The notes under the pieces: generated by a model | The model's input: only the letters and a program-made list of their open reading frames with translations | What the model was told of the DNA's origin: nothing | Database searches by the model: none | Position numbers and translations under genes: made by a program | Shown here: positions 42,927-52,689 of the stretch, in pieces | Position numbering within the stretch: position 1 is the first letter of the stretch | How the letters are laid out: the number at the start of each line of letters is the position of its first letter | Source of the DNA: MPNP01 sp026710155 | Lineage (GTDB): Bacteria > Pseudomonadota > Alphaproteobacteria > Rhodobacterales > Rhodobacteraceae | NCBI GenBank assembly: GCA_965200885.1 | Contig: OZ241737.1 | Location: 1,426,001 to 1,490,000, forward strand | Direction: 5' to 3' | DNA length: 64,000 bases

Positions 42927-44708
42927 CTAAGATATCAAAGCTTGGCTTTGGTATAGACCGGAATACAGTCCCCCCTTTGCCACCAACTCGGAATGTGTGC
43001 CTTCCTCGACAACCCGTCCCTGATCAAGGACAATAATCTTGTCAGCACTCCTTACTGTTGCCAGCCTGTGGGCAATCACCACTATGGTCCGGTTGCTCCG
43101 GAATTCCTCCAGGGCATCCTGGATCAGTTCCTCCGAGTTGGAATCCAAGGCTGAAGTGGGTTCGTCCAGCAGCAGTATCGGAGAATTTCTGAGAAAGGCT
43201 CTCGCAATTGCTACCCGTTGTCTTTGCCCTCCGGACAAATTTGCACCGCGCGGGCCACAGGGAGAATCAAGTCCAAGCTGAAGTTCATTCGAAAAGGAAA
43301 GAACCTGGGCTGCCCGAGCTGCCCCGGAGACCTCGTCATAAGTGGCATTCGGTCGACCCAGTAGGATATTGTCCCTTATGGTTTCGTCAAAAATCCCCTT
43401 GTCTTGTGCAACGACCGAAAACAGTCCCCTGAGTTCAGGCAGCCCCATGGTCTTGATATCAATCCCGCCAATCCTGACCTTGCCTTCGGTTGGATCGAAA
43501 ATCCTTGCCAAAAGGTTGAACACAGTGGTTTTACCTGCTCCCGAGGCACCAACGATGGCGGTCGTTTTCAGCGGGGGTATCTCGAACGACAGGTTGTTGA
43601 ACACTTCCAGGTCGGGATAGCTGAACGCCACATCCTCAAAGACGATTTCCAGATCATCCCCGGTGTAATCCAGGGTTTCCGGCTTGGTGATTTGGGTAAT
43701 GTTCGGCTTTGTTTCCAGCAACACGTAAACACGTTCCAGCGAAACCCTCGTACTCTGCCAGGCAGTAATCAACGCCGACATTCTTCTGAAAGGATCGAAC
43801 ATCAGGACGATGGCGGTAAAAAAACTCATGAACTGGCCGGTGGTTTTTTCGCCGTTGATCACATCGGTTCCACCCAACATCAGCAGGCCAAGGAAACCCA
43901 GGCCTGCGACCAAATCCACCAGAAAGGGCACTGCAGCATTGCCACCGGCGGCCCTGATGGAAGCTCGTCGACTTTCGGCAGCCTTGCTAACGAACCTCGA
44001 AATCTGGTTGTTTTCCAGCAAATTGAACTTGATGGCATGAATGCCATGGAATATCTCGTCCAGCCTGACGGTCGTCTCGGAGGAAGCCCTTCGGTGGATT
44101 TGGGTGGATTGCCTGATTTGCTTCTGGAGCCAGATGATGGGGAGAACAAGGAGAGGTATGCCCAGGCAGGTAACCAATGTCCACAGGGGATCAATCGAGA
44201 TGGCGACAAACATGAGGGAGGCAATGGATATGCATCCCCTTACACCCGTGGCGATATAGCCGGACCAAATCATTTTGACGGCATGTGTATCACCCAACAC
44301 CCTTTCCATGATGTTGCCGGGTGAGTTGACCTCAAAAAACATCGTGTCGAGAGTCAGGACATGATTCATCAAATCCTTCTGGAGGTTCAATTTTATCCGT
44401 TCGCTGACCGACACCATGATCATGGTGCTAATGAAGCCTGCGATGCCTCGCAGGCAGAACAGGCCCAGGATGGCCAACCCAACCCAAACCAGTGCCTCGG
44501 TCAGTTTGTTGGCAAAGATCTCGTCGAACATCGGTTCGATCATGTAACTCAGGGCACCAAGGGTCGAGCCCTGGACCGTCATGAAGATCAGTGCAAAGGA
44601 AATTTTACTGGTTTGGGGTTTAAGGTAATAAGACCATAACCATCTGAAGAGTTTGCCGGAAGGGTGACTTTCGGATTCCTGGGTTAGTCGGGGAGAAGTA
44701 ATCGGCAT
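42927..44708 (-). CDS. ABC exporter, fused permease-ATPase (MsbA-like)
   Basis: The protein has 593 residues. Six membrane helices lie in residues 1-330, including the typical SYMIEPMFDEIFANK opening. The nucleotide-binding domain then has Walker A GASGAGKTT, Q-loop VAQDKGIF, signature LSGGQRQR, Walker B ILLLDEPTSALD and the H-loop IAHRL. Such half-transporters dimerise and flip lipids or export hydrophobic molecules. MsbA itself is possible but not provable. It is convergent with the glycosyltransferase, 10 bases away. Confidence 0.88.
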   Translation of the reverse strand: MPITSPRLTQESESHPSGKLFRWLWSYYLKPQTSKISFALIFMTVQGSTLGALSYMIEPMFDEIFANKLTEALVWVGLAILGLFCLRGIAGFISTMIMVSVSERIKLNLQKDLMNHVLTLDTMFFEVNSPGNIMERVLGDTHAVKMIWSGYIATGVRGCISIASLMFVAISIDPLWTLVTCLGIPLLVLPIIWLQKQIRQSTQIHRRASSETTVRLDEIFHGIHAIKFNLLENNQISRFVSKAAESRRASIRAAGGNAAVPFLVDLVAGLGFLGLLMLGGTDVINGEKTTGQFMSFFTAIVLMFDPFRRMSALITAWQSTRVSLERVYVLLETKPNITQITKPETLDYTGDDLEIVFEDVAFSYPDLEVFNNLSFEIPPLKTTAIVGASGAGKTTVFNLLARIFDPTEGKVRIGGIDIKTMGLPELRGLFSVVAQDKGIFDETIRDNILLGRPNATYDEVSGAARAAQVLSFSNELQLGLDSPCGPRGANLSGGQRQRVAIARAFLRNSPILLLDEPTSALDSNSEELIQDALEEFRSNRTIVVIAHRLATVRSADKIIVLDQGRVVEEGTHSELVAKGGLYSGLYQSQALIS

Positions 44709-44962
44709 ATCAGGACGTTTGAACTAAATCTAATTTAACTTTGTCGAATAAAAATGAAAAATTTCTTCATGAGACAGTTGGTAATTTTACTACCCGAAAT
44801 CTACTTACCTTTGAGATAAATTATTAATTTCAAGGTAAGTTTCAATAAACCACAAATCATCTAAAATTTTGTGTATTTGTTGTTAACCATCAGTTAGGGC
44901 AGGTTTGATTCCTAGGTTAAACCCGTTAATAAGAGCAGACCTTACCAAGGGAAAACAGATTA

Positions 44963-46162
44963 ATGACCAGATTTTTTGGCAGACACCATATAGCAATTCC
45001 GGGCCCTTCAATATTGCCTGATCGCGTAATTCAGGCGATTGGCAGGGCTTCACCGGACATATACGATCCTGAATTGGCAGAAATGGTTCATGGTGTAATA
45101 AAGGATCTCAAAGTCGTCGCCGGTACCAAGGAATATGCCAGTATCTACATTTGTAACGGTCATGGTGTATGGGAAGGTTCCCTAACCAATTTATTCAACA
45201 AGGGTGATAAGGTTCTGGTTTTGGCCACGGGGATCTTTGCTCATGGTTGGGGAGGTTTTGCCGAAGCATTGGGTCTAGAGGTGGAAACTCTAGATTTCGG
45301 CAAGAGAAATCCTGTGGATACGGAAACATTGCTTGAGAGATTATCCTGGGACAGGGAGCATAGAATCAAGGCTGTTCTGGTTGTCCAGGTTGATACATCA
45401 ACTTCTGTAAGAAACGATATAAAGGCTATTTCAAAGGCAATTAAAAGCATTGATCACCCTGCCTTGCTGGCAGTTGACTGCATCGCCAGTCTGGGATGTG
45501 AGAATTTTTACATGGATGAATGGCATGTAGATGTTATGATAACTGGTAGCCAAAAGGGATTGATGACACCTCCGGGTCTAGGCTTCATTTTCTTTAATGA
45601 ACGGGCACGAGAGGCTGGTAAAAATGCGAATCTCCGAACGCCTTATTGGGATTGGGAAAAAAGGGTTAATCCCGAGGAGTTTTACCAGTTGTTTTGTGGC
45701 ACTGCCCCAACGCATCACCTTTTTGCACTCAGAGAAGCGCTTGACATGATTCTACATGAAGAAGGCTTGGAGCAGGTTTTCAGGCGACATGGAATTATTG
45801 CAGAGGCTGTCTGGACCGCTTTTGACATCTGGAATTCGAAAGGCCAGATAGAAATGAATATCAGGGACAGACACTCCCGAAGTCATTCGGTATCCACCAT
45901 CAAATTGTTGCCTCCCAATGGAAAATTGTTGAGGAAATGGACACGAGACCATGCTGGCCTGTCTCTGGGTATAGGATTGGGTATGGGGACCTCAGAGGAT
46001 CCCCACTCTACAGGATATTTCAGGATTGGTCATATGGGACACATAAACCCCAATATGATTTTGGGTCTTCTGGGTTCAATAGAAGCTGGTTTTGAACATC
46101 TTGGTATAGCAAGGGGAGGTGGAGCCTTGGATGAAGCTGCCAAGGTTTTCGCACAATCATAA
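44963..46162 (+). CDS. PLP-dependent aminotransferase class V (alanine/serine-glyoxylate type)
   Basis: The protein has 399 residues. N-terminal IPGPSILPDRVIQAIGRAS, ICNGHGVWEGSLTNLF, VVQVDTSTSVRNDI, the LAVDCIASLGCENF segment with the cofactor aspartate, and the Schiff-base lysine K198 in GSQKGLMTPPGL mark the serine- or alanine-glyoxylate aminotransferase family. C-terminal RIGHMGHINPNMILG is also typical. It probably converts glyoxylate to glycine with an amino donor. It is divergent from the exporter across a 254-base gap. Serine cycle, ureide and other branches cannot be separated by sight. Confidence 0.85.
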   Translation: MTRFFGRHHIAIPGPSILPDRVIQAIGRASPDIYDPELAEMVHGVIKDLKVVAGTKEYASIYICNGHGVWEGSLTNLFNKGDKVLVLATGIFAHGWGGFAEALGLEVETLDFGKRNPVDTETLLERLSWDREHRIKAVLVVQVDTSTSVRNDIKAISKAIKSIDHPALLAVDCIASLGCENFYMDEWHVDVMITGSQKGLMTPPGLGFIFFNERAREAGKNANLRTPYWDWEKRVNPEEFYQLFCGTAPTHHLFALREALDMILHEEGLEQVFRRHGIIAEAVWTAFDIWNSKGQIEMNIRDRHSRSHSVSTIKLLPPNGKLLRKWTRDHAGLSLGIGLGMGTSEDPHSTGYFRIGHMGHINPNMILGLLGSIEAGFEHLGIARGGGALDEAAKVFAQS

Positions 46163-46550
46163 CAACACACTAATAAAACAATTGATTGTACAAGTTGATC
46201 ATAGAGTCATCCACTACCAGCCTGAACAATCGGTTTGAAAATTACGAATATCAAGATTTTTTGGGGAATTGCCTGAAAAGAATCTGGAAATCATCTTGAA
46301 ATGATGAATATAAAACCGCTTCAGGGCTTTCTGAATATTGAATCCATTTGGGTTCGAACCTTCTAATCTCAAGTATGAGTTTCCAAATCAATCACTCTGA
46401 AGACAATCAAAAGCAAGTGTAATTCTGCACTCCCTTGCGATTTTTGAATTCTGTTATCGGAATGATCTCAATCATGCCTGCGAAACCATAATAACAATTC
46501 TGTATTCCAATCCCTTTTTGGGATTTCTTTGGAAACAGAAAAAGGTTTTT
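46163..46550. other. Gap without a recognised gene
   Basis: This is the 388-base AT-rich space between two convergent genes. No open frame of note, no clear hairpin terminator and no RNA gene was seen. Confidence 0.5.
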
Positions 46551-47765
46551 TTATGCTGCCTGTTGGAACCACTCAGGGAATGGATCCTGCATTTTAAGAT
46601 ATGTATTAGGTGCAGTGAGATAATCTTCAATCAAGCAGGCATCAAGTTGTTGGCGTATTTTCTGTTCGTCCATTTCAGCTTTAAGACCAATGAAGACAAT
46701 CTCTTGTCTTCGGTCACCAAAGTCTCTGTTCCAATGAGGCTTAACCACTTGTTCGAAATAACCACCATCCGGCCAATGTTCTTTTGGAACAGCAACCCAC
46801 CACCGTCCAATTCCCCGATGACGTACAAATGCCCCAGCTTGTGAAACTTCACCCACAAAATCCGGGCGAGTTGAAATCCAGAAAAAACCTTTTGATCGTA
46901 CAACCCCCGGCCATTCCTGATTAAAGAAGGTATGGATTTTAGCCGGATCAAATGGTTCACGTGCTCGATACACAAAACTTGTTATGCCATATTCTTCTGT
47001 TTCAGGAACATGGTCTTTGAAGTTATATAGTTCTTGAACCCACAAAGGATGCTTTTGCGCTTCCCCAAGATCAAACAAACCAGTATCCATTACCTCATCA
47101 AGACTTACCTGTGCAAGGGTGGTTTCTATCATCTTGGCTTTGGTATTCAGGCTGCGGATAATTGCTTTGACGGTTTCAAGATCATTTTTGGAAACCAAAT
47201 CAATCTTGTTCAAAATAATGACATTGGCAAATTCAATCTGGTCAACCAGCAAATCCACCAATGTTCGCTCATCTTCTTCACCAAGACTTTCACCCTGGTC
47301 TTTCAGAAAGTCAGTTGAACTGTAATTCTTGATCAAATTGGCAGCATCGACAACAGTCACCATTGTATCAAGCTGGGAGACATCCGAGAGGCTATTTCCC
47401 TCCTCATCACAAAAATCAAACGTTGCAGCTACTGGCAAAGGTTCTGAAATGCCTGTACTTTCGATCAATAGATAATCGAATTTACCCTCTTTCGCCAAAC
47501 TGCGAACCTCCATCAAAAGGTCTTCACGTAAAGTGCAACAAATACAGCCATTGCTCATTTCGACCAGTTTTTCCTCTGAACGAGACAGATGACCGTCGCG
47601 TTGAACCAGATCAGCATCAATGTTGACCTCACTCATGTCGTTGACAATAACCGCGACCTTATGCCCCTCACGGTTGTTGAGGATATGATTCAGGAGTGTT
47701 GTTTTTCCTGCACCCAAGAACCCTGACAAAACTGTAACCGGAAGTTTGCTTTCTGATACTTGCAT
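46551..47765 (-). CDS. zigA: COG0523 GTPase, zinc metallochaperone (ZigA-like)
   Basis: The protein has 404 residues. The G3E GTPase has Walker A LGAGKTTLLNHI, the metal-binding GCICCTLRED (CxCC), ESTGISEPLPVA, and NKID as base specificity. The C-terminal CobW domain (SFVYRAREPFDPAKIHTFF, FWISTRPD) with the long insertion is typical of ZigA/YciC-type proteins made under zinc starvation to deliver zinc to client enzymes. A Zur-type palindrome lies 25 bases upstream of the start, shared with the divergent DUF1826-zur operon. This supports a zinc rather than cobalt role. Confidence 0.88.
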   Translation of the reverse strand: MQVSESKLPVTVLSGFLGAGKTTLLNHILNNREGHKVAVIVNDMSEVNIDADLVQRDGHLSRSEEKLVEMSNGCICCTLREDLLMEVRSLAKEGKFDYLLIESTGISEPLPVAATFDFCDEEGNSLSDVSQLDTMVTVVDAANLIKNYSSTDFLKDQGESLGEEDERTLVDLLVDQIEFANVIILNKIDLVSKNDLETVKAIIRSLNTKAKMIETTLAQVSLDEVMDTGLFDLGEAQKHPLWVQELYNFKDHVPETEEYGITSFVYRAREPFDPAKIHTFFNQEWPGVVRSKGFFWISTRPDFVGEVSQAGAFVRHRGIGRWWVAVPKEHWPDGGYFEQVVKPHWNRDFGDRRQEIVFIGLKAEMDEQKIRQQLDACLIEDYLTAPNTYLKMQDPFPEWFQQAA

Positions 47766-47789
47766 GTTTGGTTTCCTTGAATTATTTAA

Positions 47790-47804
47790 TGTTATATTAT
47801 AACA
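47790..47804. promoter_or_regulatory. Zur-type operator palindrome between zigA and DUF1826-zur
   Basis: TGTTATATTATAACA is a perfect 7-1-7 inverted repeat in the centre of the 87-base divergent spacer. It matches the proteobacterial Zur box core (ATGTTATAnTATAACAT), and the preceding base is also A. A single site between divergent genes would let Zur repress both directions when zinc is plentiful. Confidence 0.8.
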
Positions 47805-47852
47805 CTTTAAATCATTTTCTTTAAATTCAAGAGAAAAGGCTTGAAAAAATTG

Positions 47853-48509
47853 ATGAGTATTTTTCGAACCGACAACACTTTGGAACTAAAAGGTTTTACC
47901 AAACGTTCAGAACAGCTGGGAATCATGGAACGTGAAACGCCAGCGGGTGCGACAACCTTTTTTGACAAACTGATGTCAAGACCATTCAAAATCTTTGGAA
48001 AAGTCAACAAGGATTCCGCGCTCAAGGATATCAGAGTTATTTTGGCAGAAGAACTTTCTGAGGAGATAAAAAGTGCCCCGTTTTATGAATTCTGGCTATC
48101 TGACATGGCCATGATTTGCGACATATTTTGTGAAATTGAAGATAGTGATTCCATTGGATTTTGGCTTGGGTCAAATCGTGGATGCCGTCGATACCATATT
48201 GATAATGTGCCACAAAGAATGCTGGTGACCTATGCTGGGAAGGGTACAGAATGGCTTCCGGATGAGGCTGCTGATCGTGAGGCCTTTGCAAATGGAGAGC
48301 CAAATGAAAAGATTGTCAAGGACCGATCTGCGATACAATTTTTGAATCAATGGGATGTGGCTGTTTTTCGGGGTGGTCCCAAAGGTTTGCTTCATCGTAC
48401 GCCAGACGCTGCTTTGAACGGCCCTTCGATCCTCATGCGCCTTGATAACCCATCATTTTGGGATTATTTCCTTAAGCATCAGGAACAAAGTGGACATATG
48501 GCACTGTGA
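47853..48509 (+). CDS. DUF1826 protein of the zinc-responsive operon
   Basis: The protein has 218 residues from the ATG at 47853; a TTG four codons earlier is possible. Family marks: RRYHIDNVPQRMLVTYAGKG, TEWLPDEAAD, and VAVFRGGPKGLLHRTPDA. DUF1826 proteins are regularly encoded beside Zur or COG0523 genes, so a part in zinc starvation is likely, but the activity is unknown. The H-x-D and later H-R segments could bind metal in a cupin-like dioxygenase fold; this is only an inference. Its stop overlaps the zur start (GTGA). Confidence 0.8.
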   Translation: MSIFRTDNTLELKGFTKRSEQLGIMERETPAGATTFFDKLMSRPFKIFGKVNKDSALKDIRVILAEELSEEIKSAPFYEFWLSDMAMICDIFCEIEDSDSIGFWLGSNRGCRRYHIDNVPQRMLVTYAGKGTEWLPDEAADREAFANGEPNEKIVKDRSAIQFLNQWDVAVFRGGPKGLLHRTPDAALNGPSILMRLDNPSFWDYFLKHQEQSGHMAL

Positions 48510-48979
48510 ACGCATCAAGAAATATGCACAATAGTACTATGCAACAGCAAAAAAACATCATTGACCAAGCAAAACTATTTTGCGAACGGCGAAAAGAACG
48601 TCTTACAAAACCTCGGCTGGAGGTTCTCAAAATTGTTGCAGCCAGCTCCAAACCTTTGGGAGCTTACAAAATTTTGGAAAAGCTTGGAAAAGTCATTCAA
48701 TCACCCAAGCCACCAACTGCTTATAGAGCTATCGAATTCTGGCAGAAGAAAGGGTTTATTCATCGCATTGAAAGCCTCAATGCCTATGTTGTTTGCCAAG
48801 CCGGACATCGACATAGTGGTGGACAATTCTTGATATGTGATGATTGTGGCACGGCTATTGAGACTCATATAAATGACCTGCAGGAGACGCTGAAAGACTG
48901 TGCAGCAAATAATACATTTACACCATCAAGTTTGAATGTTGAAATCCACGGCCTGTGCGATCAGTGTCAATCCGAATAA
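48506..48979 (+). CDS. zur: Zinc uptake regulator, Fur family
   Basis: The protein has 157 residues from a GTG overlapping the DUF1826 stop; a later ATG at 48524 would give 151. Winged-helix part: RLTKPRLEVLKIVAASSKPL, then the recognition helix TAYRAIEFWQKKGFIHRIES (Zur-type, PPTAYRA). Metal-binding part: HRHSGGQFLICDDCG and the closing CDQC, which provide the structural cysteine zinc site. Operon position next to DUF1826 and zigA, plus the operator, support Zur rather than Fur. Autoregulation is implied. Confidence 0.92.
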   Translation: MNASRNMHNSTMQQQKNIIDQAKLFCERRKERLTKPRLEVLKIVAASSKPLGAYKILEKLGKVIQSPKPPTAYRAIEFWQKKGFIHRIESLNAYVVCQAGHRHSGGQFLICDDCGTAIETHINDLQETLKDCAANNTFTPSSLNVEIHGLCDQCQSE

Positions 48980-49071
48980 TTCATGTTCCGAAAAAGATTG
49001 ATAAAAACGTTCGTTTGTTTCAAAAGGTAGCTATTCAGATACCTTCAGAATAATACGATTTATTTTTTTGC

Positions 49072-49719
49072 TTAATCCATATTTACAGTTGGCCGACGTG
49101 TTAAATCCAATTGTTCGGCGACACGCGAATGTGCAAGAGGCTGGCCAGGTCGCGAAGGTTCAAGAAAGGTAATGGAATTGTAAAAATCGTCCAGGGCAAT
49201 GAATACCCCATTTCTTTCAACCCATTCCCGCATCAATCTTTTACAAGAGTGTCTCCATGAAAGCAATTCTATTCCCCACCCCTTTTCATGGAGAAGTTCA
49301 AGGGTAGTATGAAACCCACTCCCCTGGCTGTACCCGGAACCGTCACCAGTCAATAAAACCAAGATTCCGGGGTTTTTATCATTTCGGAGAGCATCTTCGA
49401 GCATCCTTTCCCGAAGCCAACCATCAGGAACTTGCTGCTCGCCCAGATTTGAATCTCCCCTGTCAAACAGTCTTACCCCCACTCCTTCATTTTCCAATCT
49501 ATTCCATAAATTCTGTAGGTCGGGTGGGATTGAACCTGCTGCAAAGGCTGATTGCAATGTTCGGTTTGCTAGGGCAAGATTAAGTAGATTATTAAAATGG
49601 ATCCTGACCCTGTATCGCGCATCTGTGGATACATTATGCTCTTCTGCCAATCTTTGGGCCTCATGAAAGATGTTGGAGTTGTCCCAGTATACAAAAACGT
49701 TATTTGGATTTGTTTGTAT
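49072..49719 (-). CDS. NYN-domain (PIN-like) nuclease candidate with non-standard start
   Basis: The frame downstream of valS encodes NNVFVYWDNSNIFHEAQRLA, then RLFDRGDSNLGEQ, then NPGILVLLTGDGSGYSQG. These are the successive acidic motifs of the NYN/LabA (DUF88) family of metal-dependent RNases. The first catalytic aspartate lies in YWDNSN, upstream of the only TTG start (49650), so the true start must be earlier. No ATG, GTG or TTG exists between the valS stop (49729-49731) and that motif. An ATA at 49717-49719 has AGG eight bases before it and is my provisional start. The C-terminus VERNGVFIALDDFYNSITFL completes the domain. Confidence 0.65.
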   Translation of the reverse strand: MQTNPNNVFVYWDNSNIFHEAQRLAEEHNVSTDARYRVRIHFNNLLNLALANRTLQSAFAAGSIPPDLQNLWNRLENEGVGVRLFDRGDSNLGEQQVPDGWLRERMLEDALRNDKNPGILVLLTGDGSGYSQGSGFHTTLELLHEKGWGIELLSWRHSCKRLMREWVERNGVFIALDDFYNSITFLEPSRPGQPLAHSRVAEQLDLTRRPTVNMD

Positions 49720-49728
49720 AGTATTTAC

Positions 49729-52467
49729 CTATATGTGGATTCTATCAACCGCATCTGTGATTGTCCGTACTTTTGTTTCAAGATTATGTAGGTTTTCCTT
49801 GGTTTCTTCAACAACTTCGGGCGGTGCCTTGGCAACAAAGCCCTCATTTCCCAAACGCCCCTTGAGGTTTGAAATTACATCCTCAAGCGCTTCCACGGAT
49901 TCATGGAGTTGTTGTATTTTAAGATTCCAGTCTATTTCACCACTACAAAAAAGTAAATAAGTACCTCCATTGAACGATCTTTCAATGTACCCACTTCCGA
50001 TTTCCTCTCCTGCCAATGGTGCTCTTGCCATTTTTTCTATTATGGTCCTGTATTTTCCATATGTGCCTTCGTAACTATGAGAAATTATTGGTCTGATGGG
50101 AGTAATTTCATTTGGTGGAATATCGAGCAGACCCCTGGTTGAACGAATACCTTTAATGATGCTGATGACCCACTCTAACTCTTTGGAAAATACCTGCTCG
50201 GAATTCCCAGAATTTGAACTTGGGTAATAAAGTTCGGGCCAATCTGCGTGTATGAGTAGCCTTTTCTCATTTGTATAAAGTTGACTCCACAACTCCTCAG
50301 TTTCAAAGGGCATAATCGGGTGAAGTAAAATAATAGATTGCTGAAATACCCATGCTAGGGTTGACTTGGTCTCAACAACTATTTTCGGATTCTCTGTATG
50401 CAGCAAAATCTTGCTGAACTCCAGATACCAATCGCACATTGTCCCCCAGATAAATGAATAAAGGGTATTCGCAGCATCATTAAATCGATATTTATTCAAT
50501 GCTTTGTCAAAATCTTTTTGTACTTTGGCTGTCTCACCTATTATCCAGGAATTGATTCCATGTTTTGTATTCCTGGGGTCAAATTGAGGATCAATCTTGC
50601 AATCATTCAGGTGTAGGAACCTCCCAGCATTCCAGATTTTGGTACAGAAATTCCTGTATCCACTTACCCTTCCTTCCGATAGTTTGAGATCCCTCCCCAT
50701 CACAGCCATTGAAGTCAGGGTAAATCGAACCGAATCAGCTCCATATTTTTCAACCAGTTCAATGGGGTCTATCACATTACCAAGGGATTTTGACATCTTC
50801 TTGCCAAATTTGTCCCTGACCAGAGCATGGACATAAATGTCAGTGAAAGGTATGTTATCAACAAGTGACAGTTGCATCATCATCATGCGGGCAACCCAGA
50901 AGAAGATGATATCAAAACCGGTTACAAGAACATTTGTCGGGAAATATCTTTCCAATTCAGGGGTTGCTTCGGGCCATCCCAGAGTACCGATTGGCCATAT
51001 GCCCGAGGAAAACCATGTATCCAGCACATCAGGGTCTCTGGTGAGAGATTTGCCGTTGGCCATTTGTAGGGCTTCATCTTCGGTCAAGGCACAGTATTGG
51101 TTGCCTTCGTCATCATACCATATGGGTATCTGGTGTCCCCACCAAAGCTGGCGTGAAATACACCAGGGCTCAATGTTCTCCAACCAGTTGAAATAGATTT
51201 TCTCATATTGTTTGGGGTGTATGCGGGTCTGCCCATTTCTGACGGCATCGATGGCAGGATCCACAATCCTTTTGGTATCCAGGAACCACTGGTCGGTGAG
51301 AAACGGTTCAATGGTGATATTCGATCTATCCCCATGGGGAACTGTATGAGATTCGGTTTTAACATCATCCAGAAGACCTTTTTCGGTCATTTGTACGACA
51401 ATCCTCTTGCGAGCCTCGAATCGATCCAGCCCATCCAGTTCAAGTGTGCTTTCAGGAATATCAAGATTGCCCAGAAAATCGGTGTTTCCCTTCAGATACA
51501 TACATGCCTTCGATGTCATGATATTGATTGCCGGCAATTTCGTGCGCTTGCCAACCTCCCAGTCATTGAAATCATGGGCAGGAGTGATTTTGACTGCTCC
51601 GGACCCTTTCGTAGGGTCAGCATGGGAATCTGCAACAATTCTGATTTTTCTGCCAACCAATGGTAGTACGACATCCTTGCCTATCAGGTGGGTGTATCTT
51701 GAATCTTCTGGATGAACCGCAACCCCCGTATCACCCAGCATTGTCTCGGGCCGGGTCGTGGCAACCACAAGGTAATCCCGCTTCTCGAACGTGACAGGGA
51801 CACCATCCGCATCAAATGCAACTGGGTAATCAAAGGATTCGCCATCGGCCAGAGGATATCTGAAATACCACATGTTTCCATTTACCTCGACCTGTTCAAC
51901 TTCCAGATCGGAGATTGCCGTTTCAAAATGCGGATCCCAATTTACAAGCCTTTTTCCCTTGTAGATCAATCCTTGTTTATAAAACGCAATGAATGCTTTC
52001 AGAACAGCATCATGAAACCCTTTATCCATGGTAAAACGGTTTCGGGACCAATCACAGGAAGCTCCAATCCGCTTGAGCTGGTTAATGATTTCACCCCCGG
52101 ATTGTTCTTTCCAGTCCCAGACCTTTTCCAAAAACCTATCTCGGCCAAGCTGGTTTCTTGAGGGTAACCCTGCTTCAGTCAGCTGTCTTTCCACAACCAT
52201 CTGGGTTGCGATTCCGGCATGATCCTGACCGGGTTGCCATAGAACATCACAACCTTTCATGCGATGCCAGCGTATCAGGATATCCTGAAGGGTGTTGTTG
52301 AAGGCATGCCCCATATGAAGAGCCCCTGTGACATTCGGGGGTGGAATCATAATGCAGAAGGGGTTCTGACCATCCTTGGCATTTGCTCCCGCCTTGAATG
52401 CCCCACTGTTTTCCCACATGGAGTAAATTCTCGGTTCGACTTCGCTGGGTTCGTATTTGGGTTTCAT
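49729..52467 (-). CDS. valS: Valyl-tRNA synthetase
   Basis: The protein has 912 residues. It is a class I synthetase with the HIGH-type motif in PPPNVTGALHMGHAFNN, KMSKS in GKKMSKSLGN, an editing domain (VATTRPETMLGDTGVAVHP), and a C-terminal coiled coil (LHESVEALEDVISNLKGRLG). The start ATG is at 52467 (MKPKYEPSEVEPRIY). It is followed in the same frame, after its TAG, by the NYN gene. Confidence 0.97.
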   Translation of the reverse strand: MKPKYEPSEVEPRIYSMWENSGAFKAGANAKDGQNPFCIMIPPPNVTGALHMGHAFNNTLQDILIRWHRMKGCDVLWQPGQDHAGIATQMVVERQLTEAGLPSRNQLGRDRFLEKVWDWKEQSGGEIINQLKRIGASCDWSRNRFTMDKGFHDAVLKAFIAFYKQGLIYKGKRLVNWDPHFETAISDLEVEQVEVNGNMWYFRYPLADGESFDYPVAFDADGVPVTFEKRDYLVVATTRPETMLGDTGVAVHPEDSRYTHLIGKDVVLPLVGRKIRIVADSHADPTKGSGAVKITPAHDFNDWEVGKRTKLPAINIMTSKACMYLKGNTDFLGNLDIPESTLELDGLDRFEARKRIVVQMTEKGLLDDVKTESHTVPHGDRSNITIEPFLTDQWFLDTKRIVDPAIDAVRNGQTRIHPKQYEKIYFNWLENIEPWCISRQLWWGHQIPIWYDDEGNQYCALTEDEALQMANGKSLTRDPDVLDTWFSSGIWPIGTLGWPEATPELERYFPTNVLVTGFDIIFFWVARMMMMQLSLVDNIPFTDIYVHALVRDKFGKKMSKSLGNVIDPIELVEKYGADSVRFTLTSMAVMGRDLKLSEGRVSGYRNFCTKIWNAGRFLHLNDCKIDPQFDPRNTKHGINSWIIGETAKVQKDFDKALNKYRFNDAANTLYSFIWGTMCDWYLEFSKILLHTENPKIVVETKSTLAWVFQQSIILLHPIMPFETEELWSQLYTNEKRLLIHADWPELYYPSSNSGNSEQVFSKELEWVISIIKGIRSTRGLLDIPPNEITPIRPIISHSYEGTYGKYRTIIEKMARAPLAGEEIGSGYIERSFNGGTYLLFCSGEIDWNLKIQQLHESVEALEDVISNLKGRLGNEGFVAKAPPEVVEETKENLHNLETKVRTITDAVDRIHI

Positions 52468-52689
52468 GGTGCAATAACGACTTCTCTTGAAAAATTCATG
52501 TTAATTTTCGATGCGGGGTACTGGCTAAATTTGCTGGGAAATTTATATAAACCTAAAATAAGATATTTCCACTTTTCTCTATGTTCATATTGCAACAAAT
52601 TCATATTTATTGATATTGTCATGTCCGTATGCCATAGATCAATTGTTTGGTAGATTTTTTCCGTTAAATTCAGAAATGTGAGTTCATCA

